A stretch of 64,000 nucleotides of DNA from Georgenia_B sunbinii (GCF_036421855.1 NZ_JAZGOK010000003.1); one strand, 5' to 3'. Counted from the first letter of the stretch, positions 46,426 through 55,405 are shown. Made by a program: numbers and translations. Notes: generated from the sequence alone by a model not told the origin.

Positions 46426-47127
46426 TTACGGGTTCACTGACTCCGGTGCGACGAGCTTGTAGCCGAGGCCGCGGACGGTGATGAGCATCGCCGGCGCCGC
46501 CGGCTCCCGCTCGATCCGCGACCGGATCCGCTTGACGTGCACGTCGAGGGTCTTGGTGTCGCCCACATAGTCGGCGCCCCAGACCCGTTCGATGAGCTGC
46601 CCGCGGGTCAGCACGTAGTCCACGTTGCGCAGGAAGACCTCGAGCAGCTCGAACTCGCGCAGCGGCATCGGCGTCGGCTCGTCGTCGACGAACAGCTGGT
46701 GCCGGTCGACGTCCATCCGCACCCGGCCGACCTCGAGCACGCCCGACCCAGCATCCTCCTCGACGTCGGCGGTGCGGCGCAGGACGGCACGGATACGGGC
46801 GAGCAGCTCGCGGTAGGAGTACGGCTTGGTGACGTAGTCGTCGGCACCGAGCTCCAGTCCCACGACCTTGTCGATCTCGGCCCCCTTGGCGGTGAGCATG
46901 ATCACCGGGGTGGCGCCGCGCCGGCGCAGCTCGCGACAGACCTCGGTGCCCGACATCTCCGGCAGCATGAGGTCGAGCAGGACGAGGTCCGGCGTGGCAC
47001 GGTCGTAGGCAACGATCGCGTCGGCGCCGTTGTCCACGGCCGTCACCTCGAAGCCGTCGCGCTCGAGCTGGTAGGTGAGGGGGTCGCGGTAGGACTCTTC
47101 GTCCTCGACGAGCAGGATGGCGGTCAC
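46426..47127 (-). CDS. regX3: Phosphate-response regulator RegX3/PhoB-like
   Basis: OmpR/PhoB-family regulator, 233 residues. The receiver has the acidic pocket VEDEE, phospho-acceptor Asp in LVLLDLMLP and Lys in YVTKPY; the C-terminal winged helix contains DVHVKRIRSRIE (recognition helix) and TVRGLGYKL. It is translated from a GTG overlapping the senX3 stop. With SenX3 it is expected to switch on phosphate uptake genes such as pstS and phoU under phosphate limitation. Confidence 0.95.
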   Translation of the reverse strand: MTAILLVEDEESYRDPLTYQLERDGFEVTAVDNGADAIVAYDRATPDLVLLDLMLPEMSGTEVCRELRRRGATPVIMLTAKGAEIDKVVGLELGADDYVTKPYSYRELLARIRAVLRRTADVEEDAGSGVLEVGRVRMDVDRHQLFVDDEPTPMPLREFELLEVFLRNVDYVLTRGQLIERVWGADYVGDTKTLDVHVKRIRSRIEREPAAPAMLITVRGLGYKLVAPESVNP

Positions 47128-48314
47128 GGCGCAGGGATCTCCTCAGGCTCTAGGTCGGTACCGGCGCCCGGTGCGCCGTCGGTGGGCACCGGCGGCTGGG
47201 CGATCGGGATGGTCAGTGTGAAGGTGGAGCCGGCGCCCGGCTTGGACCAGACGTCGACCTCCCCGCCGTGGTCGGCGGCGATGTGCTTGACGATGCTCAG
47301 TCCCAGCCCGGTACCGCCCGTCTTGCGCGCGCGGGCCGGGTCCCCGCGGTAGAAGCGCTCGAACACCCGCCGTTGCTCCTCGGGATGAATTCCCTCGCCC
47401 TGGTCGACGACGGCGATGGTGACGTTGCCGTCCGCGTGGCCGACCGCGACCGACACCCGGCTCAGCGGAGCGGAGTGGCGCAGCGCGTTGTCCAGCAGGT
47501 TACGCACGGCGGTGGCGAGCAGGTCGGCGTCGCCGAAGATGTACAGGCCCCGGTCGCCACCGACCCCCATGGTGATCTTGCGCGAGTCGGCCTCGACCCG
47601 TACGCGGTCGCAGGCTTCCTCGATGACGTCGTCGACCGGCACGAGCGCCGAGTCCACGAGCGCGTCGGGCTCCTGCAGCCGTGACAGGTCGATGATCTCC
47701 TTGACGAGGATGGCCAGCCGACGGGCCTCTCGGCGCATCTGGCCACTGAACCGGCGCACCGCCTCGGCGTCGTCGGCGGCGTCCGAGACGGTCTCCGCGA
47801 GCAGCGACAGCGCACCCACCGGCGTCTTGAGCTCGTGAGACACGTTGGCCACGAAGTCGCGGCGCATCTGGTCGAGCCGCCGCGCGGCAGTCTGGTCGTC
47901 GGCGACGATGAGCACCCGGTGCCCGCTGAGCGGGGCGGCCCGCAGCTGGAGGATGAGGACGCCTGCGCCGCTGAGCGGGCCGCGTGGCAGGGTGATCTCC
48001 CGGTGCCGGGAGGAGCCGGCCACCCGCACCTCGTTGACGAGCTCGACCATCGGCGGGTGGACCAGCCGGCCGGACTTCACCAGGCCGTAGCTGTACGCGG
48101 CTGGGCTGGCCTCGACGACGTCGTCGGAGGCGTCGAGCACGAGGACGCTGGACCGTAGCGCGAGCAGCAGCGCGCGGGCGTCCGCGGTCAGCGGGGTGTC
48201 GCCGCCCGTCACCGGCTGCCCGTCGCGGCTGCGGCGACCGACGAGACCACGAACCACGAAGCCGACGACGAGCCCGAGGAGGCCCACCACGACGATCGCC
48301 CAGATCTCATCCAC
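47124..48314 (-). CDS. senX3: Phosphate-sensing histidine kinase SenX3/PhoR-like
   Basis: 396 residues. One N-terminal membrane helix (IWAIVVVGLLGLVVGFVV), a PAS-like region (about 50-140), the H-box FVANVSHELKTPVGAL and the ATP-binding G-boxes ending GTGLGLSIVKHI. TACCCT ends exactly 6 nt before the GTG at 48314, so this start is preferred to a longer open frame and the mRNA is likely leaderless. It diverges from phoU with a PHO-box-like array in between. Confidence 0.94.
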   Translation of the reverse strand: MDEIWAIVVVGLLGLVVGFVVRGLVGRRSRDGQPVTGGDTPLTADARALLLALRSSVLVLDASDDVVEASPAAYSYGLVKSGRLVHPPMVELVNEVRVAGSSRHREITLPRGPLSGAGVLILQLRAAPLSGHRVLIVADDQTAARRLDQMRRDFVANVSHELKTPVGALSLLAETVSDAADDAEAVRRFSGQMRREARRLAILVKEIIDLSRLQEPDALVDSALVPVDDVIEEACDRVRVEADSRKITMGVGGDRGLYIFGDADLLATAVRNLLDNALRHSAPLSRVSVAVGHADGNVTIAVVDQGEGIHPEEQRRVFERFYRGDPARARKTGGTGLGLSIVKHIAADHGGEVDVWSKPGAGSTFTLTIPIAQPPVPTDGAPGAGTDLEPEEIPAP

Positions 48315-48374
48315 GCCTCGAGGGTAAGCCCCGCCCGAGGCCCGGCGGGCACCCGTGCAGGCCGGACGCGCCCT

Positions 48375-48407
48375 GTTCATCTGCCGGGCACCGAGTGTTC
48401 ACCGAGG
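48375..48407 (+). promoter_or_regulatory. PHO-box-like array between senX3 and phoU
   Basis: Three consecutive 11-bp direct repeats: GTTCATCTGCC, GGGCACCGAGT and GTTCACCGAGG. The outer two fit the Streptomyces PhoP unit consensus at 10 of 11 positions and the central one at about 8. Located 61 nt from senX3 and 70 nt from phoU, where RegX3 would be expected to bind. Confidence 0.68.
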
Positions 48408-48477
48408 TCTGGCAGGTTGCAGGCAGATACTGTAGTCCGGGAAGGTGACAGCCGTTCCCACGACGCGAGGAGACAAT

Positions 48478-49149
48478 GTGCGCGAGATCTTTGTCCAGGA
48501 GCTGGGCCAGGTCGGTGACGACCTCCAGCGGATGAGCAAGCTCGTCATCGACGCGATCGAGAACGCGTCCACCGCGCTGCAGGTCGCCGACCTCCAGCTC
48601 GCCGAGAAGGTCATCAAGGCCGACGAGGAGATCGACGAGATCGAGCGACGGATCGACGCCCAGTGCATCTCGCTGCTTGCGCTCCAGGCTCCGGTCGCCA
48701 CGGACCTGCGGGTGGTCATCGCCGCGCTGCGGATGTCGGGCACCATCGAGCGGATGGGTGACCTGGCTCGTCACATCGCCTACGTCGCCCGCGGTCGCTA
48801 CCCCGAGGAGGCGGGCAGCCCGGTGCTGCGCCCCATCCTCCTCGAGATGGGCGAGGCGGCCACCAAGGTCGCCCACCAGGTCAGCACCATGCTGGAGACC
48901 CGCGACCTGGAGCTCGCGGCCGGCGTCGAGCGGGACGACGACCGGCTCGACGACCTCCACAAGCAGACCTTCTCGGTGCTCCTCGACCCCGACGTCGAGA
49001 TGACCCGTCAGCAGATGGTCGACGGCGTCCTCCTCGGCCGCTACCTGGAGCGCTTCGGCGACCACGGCGTGTCCGTGGCGCGCCGGATCTCCTACCTCGT
49101 CACCGGCGACCTCTCGAACTCGGTGCTCCACGCGGAGGACCCGGCCTAG
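48478..49149 (+). CDS. phoU: Phosphate uptake regulator PhoU
   Basis: 223-residue, six-helix PhoU that damps the SenX3-RegX3 response when the Pst transporter is saturated. The two repeated three-helix halves carry metal-binding-type motifs: EKVIKADEEIDEIER, MSGTIERMGDLARHI and the second copy RYLERFGDHGVSVARRI. The GTG at 48478 has GAGGAGACAAT upstream. It diverges from senX3 and converges with gpmA. Confidence 0.96.
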   Translation: MREIFVQELGQVGDDLQRMSKLVIDAIENASTALQVADLQLAEKVIKADEEIDEIERRIDAQCISLLALQAPVATDLRVVIAALRMSGTIERMGDLARHIAYVARGRYPEEAGSPVLRPILLEMGEAATKVAHQVSTMLETRDLELAAGVERDDDRLDDLHKQTFSVLLDPDVEMTRQQMVDGVLLGRYLERFGDHGVSVARRISYLVTGDLSNSVLHAEDPA

Positions 49150-49166
49150 CTCCCCCGCGGGAGCAC

Positions 49167-49215
49167 GAACGCCTCACGGTGACCGGCGCGCAGCGCGGGT
49201 CACCGTGAGGCGTTC
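49167..49215. terminator. Bidirectional terminator between phoU and gpmA
   Basis: An 18-bp perfect stem with a 13-nt loop, placed between the convergent stops. Confidence 0.88.
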
Positions 49216-49225
49216 GTCGTCGGTG

Positions 49226-49963
49226 CTACTTGCCCTGGTTGGCGACTGCCTGGATCGCCGCGGCCGCGGCGTCGGCGTCGAGGTAGGTACCACCGGGGGT
49301 CACCGGGGTGAGGTTCTCGTCCAGCTCGTACACCAGCGGGATGCCCGTGGGCACGTTGAGCCCGGAGATGGTGTCGTCGTCGATGCCGTCGAGGTGCTTG
49401 ATGATCGCCCGCAGCGAGTTGCCGTGCGCGGCGACGAGCACCGTCTTGCCGGCCCGCAGGTCCGGCACGACGTCCGACTCCCAGTACGGCAGGGCGCGGA
49501 CGAGCACGTCCTTGAGGCACTCGCTGTCCGGGATGGGCTCACCGGCGTAGCGCGGATCGGTGTCCTGCGAGAACTCCGAGCCGGGCTCGATCGGCGGCGG
49601 CGGCACGTCGAAGGAGCGGCGCCACTGCATGAACTGATCCTCCCCGTACTCGTCGCGGATCTGCTTCTTGTCCTTGCCCTGCAGCGCCCCGTAGTGGCGT
49701 TCGTTGAGGCGCCAATGGCGCTTCACCGGAATCCAGTGAAGGTCGGCCTTGTCGAGCGCAAGATTCGCCGTTGTGATCGCCCGGCGCAGGAGCGACGTGT
49801 GGACGACATCGGGAGCAATTCCCGCCTCGACGAGGAGATCCCCGCCTCGCACTGCCTCCGCGACACCCTTCTCCGAGAGTGGCACGTCCACCCATCCGGT
49901 GAAGAGGTTCTTCGCGTTCCAGTCACTCTCTCCGTGACGGAGAAGTACCAGCGTGTAGGTCAT
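49226..49963 (-). CDS. gpmA: 2,3-bisphosphoglycerate-dependent phosphoglycerate mutase
   Basis: Glycolytic mutase interconverting 3- and 2-phosphoglycerate, 245 residues. LLRHGESDWN carries the phospho-His; RHWRLNERHYGALQG and the C-terminal VAAHGNSLRAIIKHLDGI carry the second His and acid. GAAGGATGAAGGT precedes the ATG. The link to senX3-regX3 is conserved in actinobacteria. Confidence 0.97.
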   Translation of the reverse strand: MTYTLVLLRHGESDWNAKNLFTGWVDVPLSEKGVAEAVRGGDLLVEAGIAPDVVHTSLLRRAITTANLALDKADLHWIPVKRHWRLNERHYGALQGKDKKQIRDEYGEDQFMQWRRSFDVPPPPIEPGSEFSQDTDPRYAGEPIPDSECLKDVLVRALPYWESDVVPDLRAGKTVLVAAHGNSLRAIIKHLDGIDDDTISGLNVPTGIPLVYELDENLTPVTPGGTYLDADAAAAAIQAVANQGK

Positions 49964-50025
49964 ACCTTCATCCTTCCTCGTGGCTCATTGCGTCGTGGGG
50001 GCCCATGTCCCACGCAGGCGCGGCA

Positions 50026-50054
50026 GAGGGCCACGAACAGCGTTCGTGGCCCTC
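50026..50054 (-). terminator. Hairpin terminator downstream of lsr2
   Basis: A 13-bp perfect stem (GAGGGCCACGAAC / GTTCGTGGCCCTC) with a 3-nt loop, 10 nt past the lsr2 stop and upstream of gpmA. Confidence 0.85.
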
Positions 50055-50064
50055 TCGTCGGCGA

Positions 50065-50394
50065 TCAGTTCGCCTTGGCGTAGGCCTCGGCGATCTCAGC
50101 CGGGATACGGCCACGGTCGGAGACGGTGTATCCGTTCTCGCGCGCCCACACGCGGATCTTGCCCGCGTCGTTGCCCGAGCCGCCACCGCTGCGCGGACGA
50201 CGCCCGGAGACCTTGCGTCCGCCGGAACGGCGACCGTGACCGACCCAGGTGGCGAACGACTCACGCAGCTCCGCCGCGTGCTTCGCCGTCAGGTCGATCT
50301 CGTAGTTGACACCGTCCAAGCTGAACAGGACGGTCTCGTCTGCCGCGGCGCCATCGATATCGTCCACGAGCGTAATGACAACTTTCTGCACCAT
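50065..50394 (-). CDS. lsr2: Nucleoid-associated xenogeneic silencer Lsr2
   Basis: 109-residue H-NS-like protein that bridges AT-rich DNA. The N-terminal dimerisation part MVQKVVITLVDDIDG, a basic Gly/Arg linker (about 65-80) and the C-terminal DNA-binding domain with the AT-hook-like SDRGRIPAEIAEAY are present; the arginine-glycine-arginine core RGR is intact. GGGAGAACAG precedes the ATG at 50394. Confidence 0.97.
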   Translation of the reverse strand: MVQKVVITLVDDIDGAAADETVLFSLDGVNYEIDLTAKHAAELRESFATWVGHGRRSGGRKVSGRRPRSGGGSGNDAGKIRVWARENGYTVSDRGRIPAEIAEAYAKAN

Positions 50395-50482
50395 AGGGCT
50401 GTTCTCCCTCATCGTCGTACCGTGGACCAAGTGGGGTGCCACCCAGCCTTTGCCGGCAGCGGAAGGACCGCTGAGGGACAGG

Positions 50483-50659
50483 CTAATTCGAATCGTCTCT
50501 ATTGTCACCTAAGACAGTTGACGAGGAGCTCGCTTCATTACGCTCGAACTCTCGAATAGCCGCACGCTCACGGCGGTCAGCAAGCAGAATCGCGCGCATG
50601 ACGATGACGAAAAGCAGCCCGGTGCCGATCGACGGGATGAGAGCTACGAGGTTGTCCAC
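50483..50659 (-). CDS. Very small single-pass membrane protein
   Basis: 58 residues: one hydrophobic helix (LIPSIGTGLLFVIVMRAIL) near the N-terminus, then a charged tail (ADRRERAAIREFERNE) and a Ser/Asp-rich end. The GTG at 50659 has TACGAT (50666-50671) ending exactly 6 nt upstream, which sets the start and suggests a leaderless mRNA. Upstream codons in the same frame run into the tRNA-Thr gene and are not coding. Similar small proteins of about 60 residues occur near tRNA-Thr/lsr2 in relatives as hypothetical proteins; function unknown. Confidence 0.7.
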   Translation of the reverse strand: MDNLVALIPSIGTGLLFVIVMRAILLADRRERAAIREFERNEASSSSTVLGDNRDDSN

Positions 50660-50689
50660 GGAGCCATCGTACGCCCCGGGTGCAAGGAG

Positions 50690-50762
50690 AGCCGCCTGTG
50701 GGAATCGAACCCACGACCTTCTCATTACGAGTGAGACGCTCTACCGACTGAGCTAAGGCGGC
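50690..50762 (-). tRNA. tRNA-Thr (anticodon CGT)
   Basis: 73-nt cloverleaf: acceptor GCCGCCT/AGGCGGC, anticodon stem TCTCA/TGAGA perfect, loop CTCGTAA (CGT), T-loop GGTTCGATTCC. CCA is not encoded. It is a different isoacceptor from the one at 29605. Confidence 0.96.
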
Positions 50763-50830
50763 GCGGCACAGGAGCAGTCCCGGGCAGCGCGGACAACTGT
50801 ACCGGGGCAACGCCGCCCGGCCAAAGTCGC

Positions 50831-52366
50831 TCAGCAGGTGAGCCCGTCGGCCGGAACCGTGCCACGGAGCAGGTAGGCGTCGACCGCGTCGGTGATACAG
50901 CCGTTGGACCGCCCGTAGGCGGTGTGCCCCTGACCGTCGTATGTGACAAGAGTCGCATCGGCGAGCTGCTCGGCGAGGCTCTGCGACCAGGCGTACGGCG
51001 TCGCGGGGTCTCCCGTCGTCCCGACGACGAGGATCGGCGCGGCGCCCTCGGCGGCGATCGGGACGCGCTCCCCGGTCGCCTCCTCGGGCCACACCTCGCA
51101 GCCGACGTCCCCGAACGCGAGCGCCGCCCCGAACGTCGGGGAGATCTCCTCGAGCGTCTCGGCGTCCTCGCGCATCTGGTCGAGGTCGGCGACGACGGGG
51201 TAGTCGAGGCAGTTGATCGCGGTGAATGCCTCGGTCGAGTTGCTGGCGTAGCTGCCGTCGGACTCCCGCTCGGCGCCGAGGTCGGCGAGCAGGAGCAGCT
51301 GCGAGCCATCGTTGTCGTACATCGCGGCATCGAGCGCCGAGCTGAGCATGGGCCACAGGGCGTCGTCGTAGAGCGGCAGGATGATGCCGGAGAACATCAG
51401 GCTGGTCGTCAGCTCACGGTCGGTGCCGGTGGGCAGCGGCGTGTGCGACGCGAGCTCGAGGAGGTCCTGCACCTGCTCGACGGCGGTGTCCACGGTGCCG
51501 GTGAGCGGGCATTGCGAGCCGGCGAGGCAGTCCTCGGCATAGCTGTGCAGCGCCCTCTCGAAACCCTCCGCCTGGCCGAGCACGAGGTCGCGCGAGCCGG
51601 CGGCCGGGTCGACCGCGCCGTCGAGGGCGAGGCGGCCGACGTTCTGCGGGAACAGGTCGGCGTAGGTGGCGCCGAGGAGGGTCCCGTAGGAGTAGCCGAG
51701 GTAGTCCAGGCGGGGCTCGTCGAGGACGTGGCGCAGGACGTCGAGGTCCTTCGCGGCGCTGACCGTGTCGACGTGGCCGAGCAGCGGCCCGGTGCTCGCC
51801 GCGCACGCCTCGGCGAGATCGCTGGCGGCGTCGTAGAACGTCTCGACCTGCTCGGGGGTGTCCAGCTCGTAGTCGGTGGCCCGCATCTTGTCGAGCTCGG
51901 CATCGCTCACGCACTCGACCGCCGTTGATTCACCGACGCCGCGCGGGTCGAAGCCGACGACGTCGAAGCCCTCGAGGAGGTCGCGGGAGAACATCATCGC
52001 GACGCCCTCGACGAGGTCGGTGCCCGAGCCGCCCGGGCCCCCGGGGTTGATGAACAGCGAGCCGATCGGGTCGCCGTCGGCGGTACGGCGCTTGACGGCG
52101 ATCTCGATGGTCTCGCCGTCGGGCTCGTCGTAGATCATCGGGACGGTGACGTCGGCGCAGTCGAAGCTGCCGCACGCCTCCCAGGCGACGTCCTGCTCGT
52201 AGAACGCGTCGAGCCCCTCGGGCACCGCCGGCATCTCGACGCCGTGCGCACTGGCATCAGGCGCCTCGCCGTCGTCGTCGTCGGCCGGGTCCGCGGTCGA
52301 GCAGGAGGCAAGGAGGAGGGTCGCGCCGAGGAGGGCGCCCGCCCGGGCGTGCAAGCTACGAGTCAT
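50831..52366 (-). CDS. Secreted alpha/beta-hydrolase lipoprotein (TAP/prolyl peptidase-like)
   Basis: 511 residues. Signal peptide with lipobox LLASC, an acidic spacer, then an alpha/beta-hydrolase with oxyanion segment NPGGPGGSG, nucleophile elbow GYSYGT and TAP-like C-terminal domain ending with the catalytic Asp/His region TTGDPATP and GQGHTAYG. Related to Streptomyces tripeptidyl aminopeptidases. Even numbers of Cys suggest disulfides. TAGGCT ends 7 nt before the ATG. Confidence 0.9.
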   Translation of the reverse strand: MTRSLHARAGALLGATLLLASCSTADPADDDDGEAPDASAHGVEMPAVPEGLDAFYEQDVAWEACGSFDCADVTVPMIYDEPDGETIEIAVKRRTADGDPIGSLFINPGGPGGSGTDLVEGVAMMFSRDLLEGFDVVGFDPRGVGESTAVECVSDAELDKMRATDYELDTPEQVETFYDAASDLAEACAASTGPLLGHVDTVSAAKDLDVLRHVLDEPRLDYLGYSYGTLLGATYADLFPQNVGRLALDGAVDPAAGSRDLVLGQAEGFERALHSYAEDCLAGSQCPLTGTVDTAVEQVQDLLELASHTPLPTGTDRELTTSLMFSGIILPLYDDALWPMLSSALDAAMYDNDGSQLLLLADLGAERESDGSYASNSTEAFTAINCLDYPVVADLDQMREDAETLEEISPTFGAALAFGDVGCEVWPEEATGERVPIAAEGAAPILVVGTTGDPATPYAWSQSLAEQLADATLVTYDGQGHTAYGRSNGCITDAVDAYLLRGTVPADGLTC

Positions 52367-52402
52367 CGCGCCCAGCCTACAGAGGCTGCGGCGGGCGCCT
52401 GG

Positions 52403-53602
52403 TCAGCGCGAGCCGGCCTGTGGACGCAGTGCCACCATCATCGCCTCCATCGCGAGCAGCGGGGCGACGTTCCCGGCGAGCCTGGTGCGCGCCGTGCTCA
52501 CCGCGTCCATCCGGCGCACGGTGTGCTCCGGCGAGGAGCCCGCCGCCAGCGCGGTGACCTCCCGGTCGAGGTCAGGGTTCACCAGCGGCAGCCCGACGTC
52601 GAGCTGGACGACGAGGACGTCGCGGTACAGCGACAGCAGGTCGGTCATCGCCCGGTCGAGGACGTCGCGCTGCGCCCGCGTGGCACGGCTCTTCTGGTTG
52701 TCCTCGAGCCGCTTGACCTGCGACCGGACGTTGGGGGGCAGGCGGCTCTCCCCCTCCGCGCCCAAGGTTCGCAGCAGCGCCGCACGCTCGACAGCGTCGC
52801 GCTCCTCGGTGGCCGCCTTGCCCTCAGTCTGCGCCAGCTCGACGAGCTCGCCGGCCGCGAGCACGGCGTCCCCGACGCCGCGGATCCGGGTCGGCACGGT
52901 GAGGATGGTGCGCCGCCGCTCGGCGGCAGCGGGGTCGGTCGCCAGCCGGCGCGCCATGCCGACGTGGCTCTGGGCTGCCCGGGCTGCGGTGAGCGCGACG
53001 TCGTGCTCGATGCCGTCCCGGCGGACGAGCAGCTCGGCGACCGCCTCCGGGGCCGGCACCCGCAGCGCGACGGTCCGGCAGCGGGAACGGATGGTGGTGA
53101 TGAGGTCGTGGGGGCTCGGCGCGCACAGCAGCCAGACGGTGCGCGGGGGCGGCTCCTCGATGGCCTTGAGCAGGACGTTGGAGGTGCGCTCGACCATCCT
53201 GTCGGCGTCCTCCATGAGCATGATCCGCCAGCGGCCCTGCGAGGGCGCCTGCTGCGCCTGGGAGACGATCGGGCGCATCTCCTCGATGAGGAAGCTCACC
53301 CGCTCGGTGGTGATGACCCGCAGGTCCGGGTGGGTGCCGCCGAGCGTCGTGCGGCAGCCGTGGCAGCGGCCGCAGCCCGGCTCGGCGGGATCCTCGCACA
53401 GCAGCGCGGCGGCGAAGGCTCGGGCCGCCACCGACCGGCCCGAGCCCGGCGGACCGGTGACCAGCCAGGCGTGGGTCATCGCCGCGGCCACGACGTCGTC
53501 ACCGACCGGCAGCCCGAGCGCCTGCGCCCGCGCGGCCGCGGCGGCCGAGCGGAGGGTCGCGACGGCGGCCGGCTGACCGACGACGTCGTCCCACACGCTC
53601 AC
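52403..53602 (-). CDS. holB: DNA polymerase III delta' subunit
   Basis: Clamp-loader subunit of 399 residues. AAA+ core with P-loop GPPGSGRS, zinc module CGRCHGC, and the sensor-like RIMLMEDADRM and IEEPPPRTVWLL segments. The extended C-terminal domain is typical for actinobacteria. The GTG overlaps the tmk stop by 4 nt. tmk-holB is a conserved pair, and topA is just upstream here. Confidence 0.92.
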   Translation of the reverse strand: MSVWDDVVGQPAAVATLRSAAAAARAQALGLPVGDDVVAAAMTHAWLVTGPPGSGRSVAARAFAAALLCEDPAEPGCGRCHGCRTTLGGTHPDLRVITTERVSFLIEEMRPIVSQAQQAPSQGRWRIMLMEDADRMVERTSNVLLKAIEEPPPRTVWLLCAPSPHDLITTIRSRCRTVALRVPAPEAVAELLVRRDGIEHDVALTAARAAQSHVGMARRLATDPAAAERRRTILTVPTRIRGVGDAVLAAGELVELAQTEGKAATEERDAVERAALLRTLGAEGESRLPPNVRSQVKRLEDNQKSRATRAQRDVLDRAMTDLLSLYRDVLVVQLDVGLPLVNPDLDREVTALAAGSSPEHTVRRMDAVSTARTRLAGNVAPLLAMEAMMVALRPQAGSR

Positions 53603-54237
53603 CGTCCACCCCCGGTGGCGAGCAGCTCGCCGACCCGGGCGACGACGTCGGCGTGCACGTCGTCCCGCGAGCGCGAGGAGTCGATGACGGCGTAGCGCCG
53701 CGGGGCCGTCGCGGCCCGGCGCAGGTAGGTCTCGCGGACCCGGGCGTGGAACGGCTCCGCCTCCCGCTCGAGCCGGTCGGGGTCGTCGCCGCGCCGCCCT
53801 GCGGCCTCGCGGGTGTCGAGGTCGAGCACGAGCGTGAGGTCGGGCACCAGGCCGCCGGTGGCCCAGCTGGACAGCTGGACGATCTCGTCCTCGCCAAGTC
53901 CCCGGGCCGCGCCCTGGTAGGCGACGGAGGAGTCGATGTACCGGTCGCAGACGACGACGGCGCCGCGGTCGAGGGCGGGCCGGACGAGGGTCGCGACGTG
54001 GTGGGCCCGGTCGGCGGCGTAGATCAGCGCCTCGGTGCGCGGGTCGAGATCCTCACCGTGAAGGACGGCGGTGCGCAGCGTCTGGCCCAGCACCGTGCCG
54101 CCGGGCTCGCGGGTGAGGACGACGTCGTGCCCCTCCGCAGCGAGGTGGTCGGCGAGCCGGCGCGCCTGGGTGGACTTGCCGCTACCGTCGCCGCCCTCGA
54201 AGACGAGGAAGACACCGGGACGGGGCTGGCTGCTCAC
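53599..54237 (-). CDS. tmk: Thymidylate kinase
   Basis: dTMP kinase, 212 residues, supplying dTDP for DNA synthesis. P-loop FEGGDGSGKST, TREPGGT with the DRX-type CDRYIDSSVAYQG motif, and the lid region RGDDPDRLEREAEPFH. TAGGCT (54244-54249) ends 6 nt before the GTG, so it is probably leaderless. The next gene, holB, is coupled. Confidence 0.96.
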   Translation of the reverse strand: MSSQPRPGVFLVFEGGDGSGKSTQARRLADHLAAEGHDVVLTREPGGTVLGQTLRTAVLHGEDLDPRTEALIYAADRAHHVATLVRPALDRGAVVVCDRYIDSSVAYQGAARGLGEDEIVQLSSWATGGLVPDLTLVLDLDTREAAGRRGDDPDRLEREAEPFHARVRETYLRRAATAPRRYAVIDSSRSRDDVHADVVARVGELLATGGGR

Positions 54238-54358
54238 CGCCCCAGCCTAACGAGCCGGGCCTCCTCCCCGCCCCACCCGTCCACACGCCCACGCCGGCAC
54301 GTGCCGCCCGCGGTGAAGAGCGACCTCACCTGCGTGGGCGGGCGGCCGGGCGGGCTGG

Positions 54359-55405
54359 TTACTCGCCGGGGTAGTGGACGCCGAGCTGGCGGCGGGCCTC
54401 GTCGAGCGTCGTCATCACCGCGACGGTGTCCTGCCAGGGCAGCAGCGGGGACTCCAGGTGGCCGGCGGCGACGCCGCGGGCGACCTCGGCGGCCTGGTAC
54501 TGGAAGCCGCCCTCATGACCGGCGGCGATGACGGTCCGCTCGTCGCCCACATGGACGGTGACCGGGGTGGGGCCGTAGAAGGGACCGGCGACCTCGATCC
54601 AGCCCTCGGTGCCACCGATCGTCGCGGTCGTCGGGGTGCGTGCCCACAGCGTCGACGAGCAGGACGCCACGGTGCGGTCGCCGTAGCGAAGCACCACGGT
54701 CTCCTCGCCGTCGACGCCGGTATCGGTCAGCGCGCCGACCGCGACGACGGAGTCCGGCACGCCGAGGAGGTCGTGCACCAAGGAGACGGGGTAGACGCCG
54801 AGGTCGAGCAGCGCGCCACCGGCGAGCTCCGGGGCGAGCAGCCGGCCGGTCGGCTCGGTGTCGAGCTGCTGGCCGTGGTCGGCGAGCACCGTGACGACGT
54901 CGCCGATCGCTCCGGACGCCACGATCTGGCGGATGGCAGCCATGTGCGGCAGGAACCGGGTCCACATCGCCTCCATGACGAACACGCCTGCGGCGCGCGC
55001 GGCGTCGAACACCTCCCTGGCTTCGGCGGCGTTACGGGTGAACGCCTTCTCGACGAGGACGGCCTTGCCCGCCGCGATCGCGAGCAGGGCGTGGTGCCGG
55101 TGCTCGGAGTGCGGCGTGGCGACGTAGACGGCGTCGACGTCGGGTGCAGCGACGAGCTCGGCGTAGCTGCCGTACGCGGCGGCGATGCCGTGCCGGTCGG
55201 CGAACGCCGCGGCGCGGCCGGCGTCCCGCGAACCGACGGCCACCACCCGGCCGCTGCTGCGCGCAGGCACCTCACCGGCGAACCGGGCGGCGATCCCACC
55301 GGCGCCGAGGATGCCCCACCGCAGCTCCGGCGCGGCCATCGGGTCGGGCCCGACGGGCAGCTCGGCGAGCAGCGGGCTCAGGACCGTCCGGTCACCGTCC
55401 ATCAT
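54359..55405 (-). CDS. Gfo/Idh/MocA family oxidoreductase
   Basis: 348-residue NAD(P)-dependent oxidoreductase. Rossmann motif GILGAGGIAARFA (about residues 31-43), then YVATPHSEH and LVEKAFTRN, where the family Glu-Lys is followed by Ala rather than Pro. The C-terminal substrate domain contains GGALLDLGVYPVSL. Sugar or inositol derivative substrates are possible. ATG at 55405 is used; the preceding membrane protein gene overlaps by 14 nt. A start at Met23 (55339) is also possible. Confidence 0.88.
   Translation of the reverse strand: MMDGDRTVLSPLLAELPVGPDPMAAPELRWGILGAGGIAARFAGEVPARSSGRVVAVGSRDAGRAAAFADRHGIAAAYGSYAELVAAPDVDAVYVATPHSEHRHHALLAIAAGKAVLVEKAFTRNAAEAREVFDAARAAGVFVMEAMWTRFLPHMAAIRQIVASGAIGDVVTVLADHGQQLDTEPTGRLLAPELAGGALLDLGVYPVSLVHDLLGVPDSVVAVGALTDTGVDGEETVVLRYGDRTVASCSSTLWARTPTTATIGGTEGWIEVAGPFYGPTPVTVHVGDERTVIAAGHEGGFQYQAAEVARGVAAGHLESPLLPWQDTVAVMTTLDEARRQLGVHYPGE

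Noticed and set aside
46426..46445. A GTTCACTGACT element near the regX3 end as a PHO box for pstS
   Set aside because: It is a single unit inside the end of regX3 with no second unit at 11-bp spacing.
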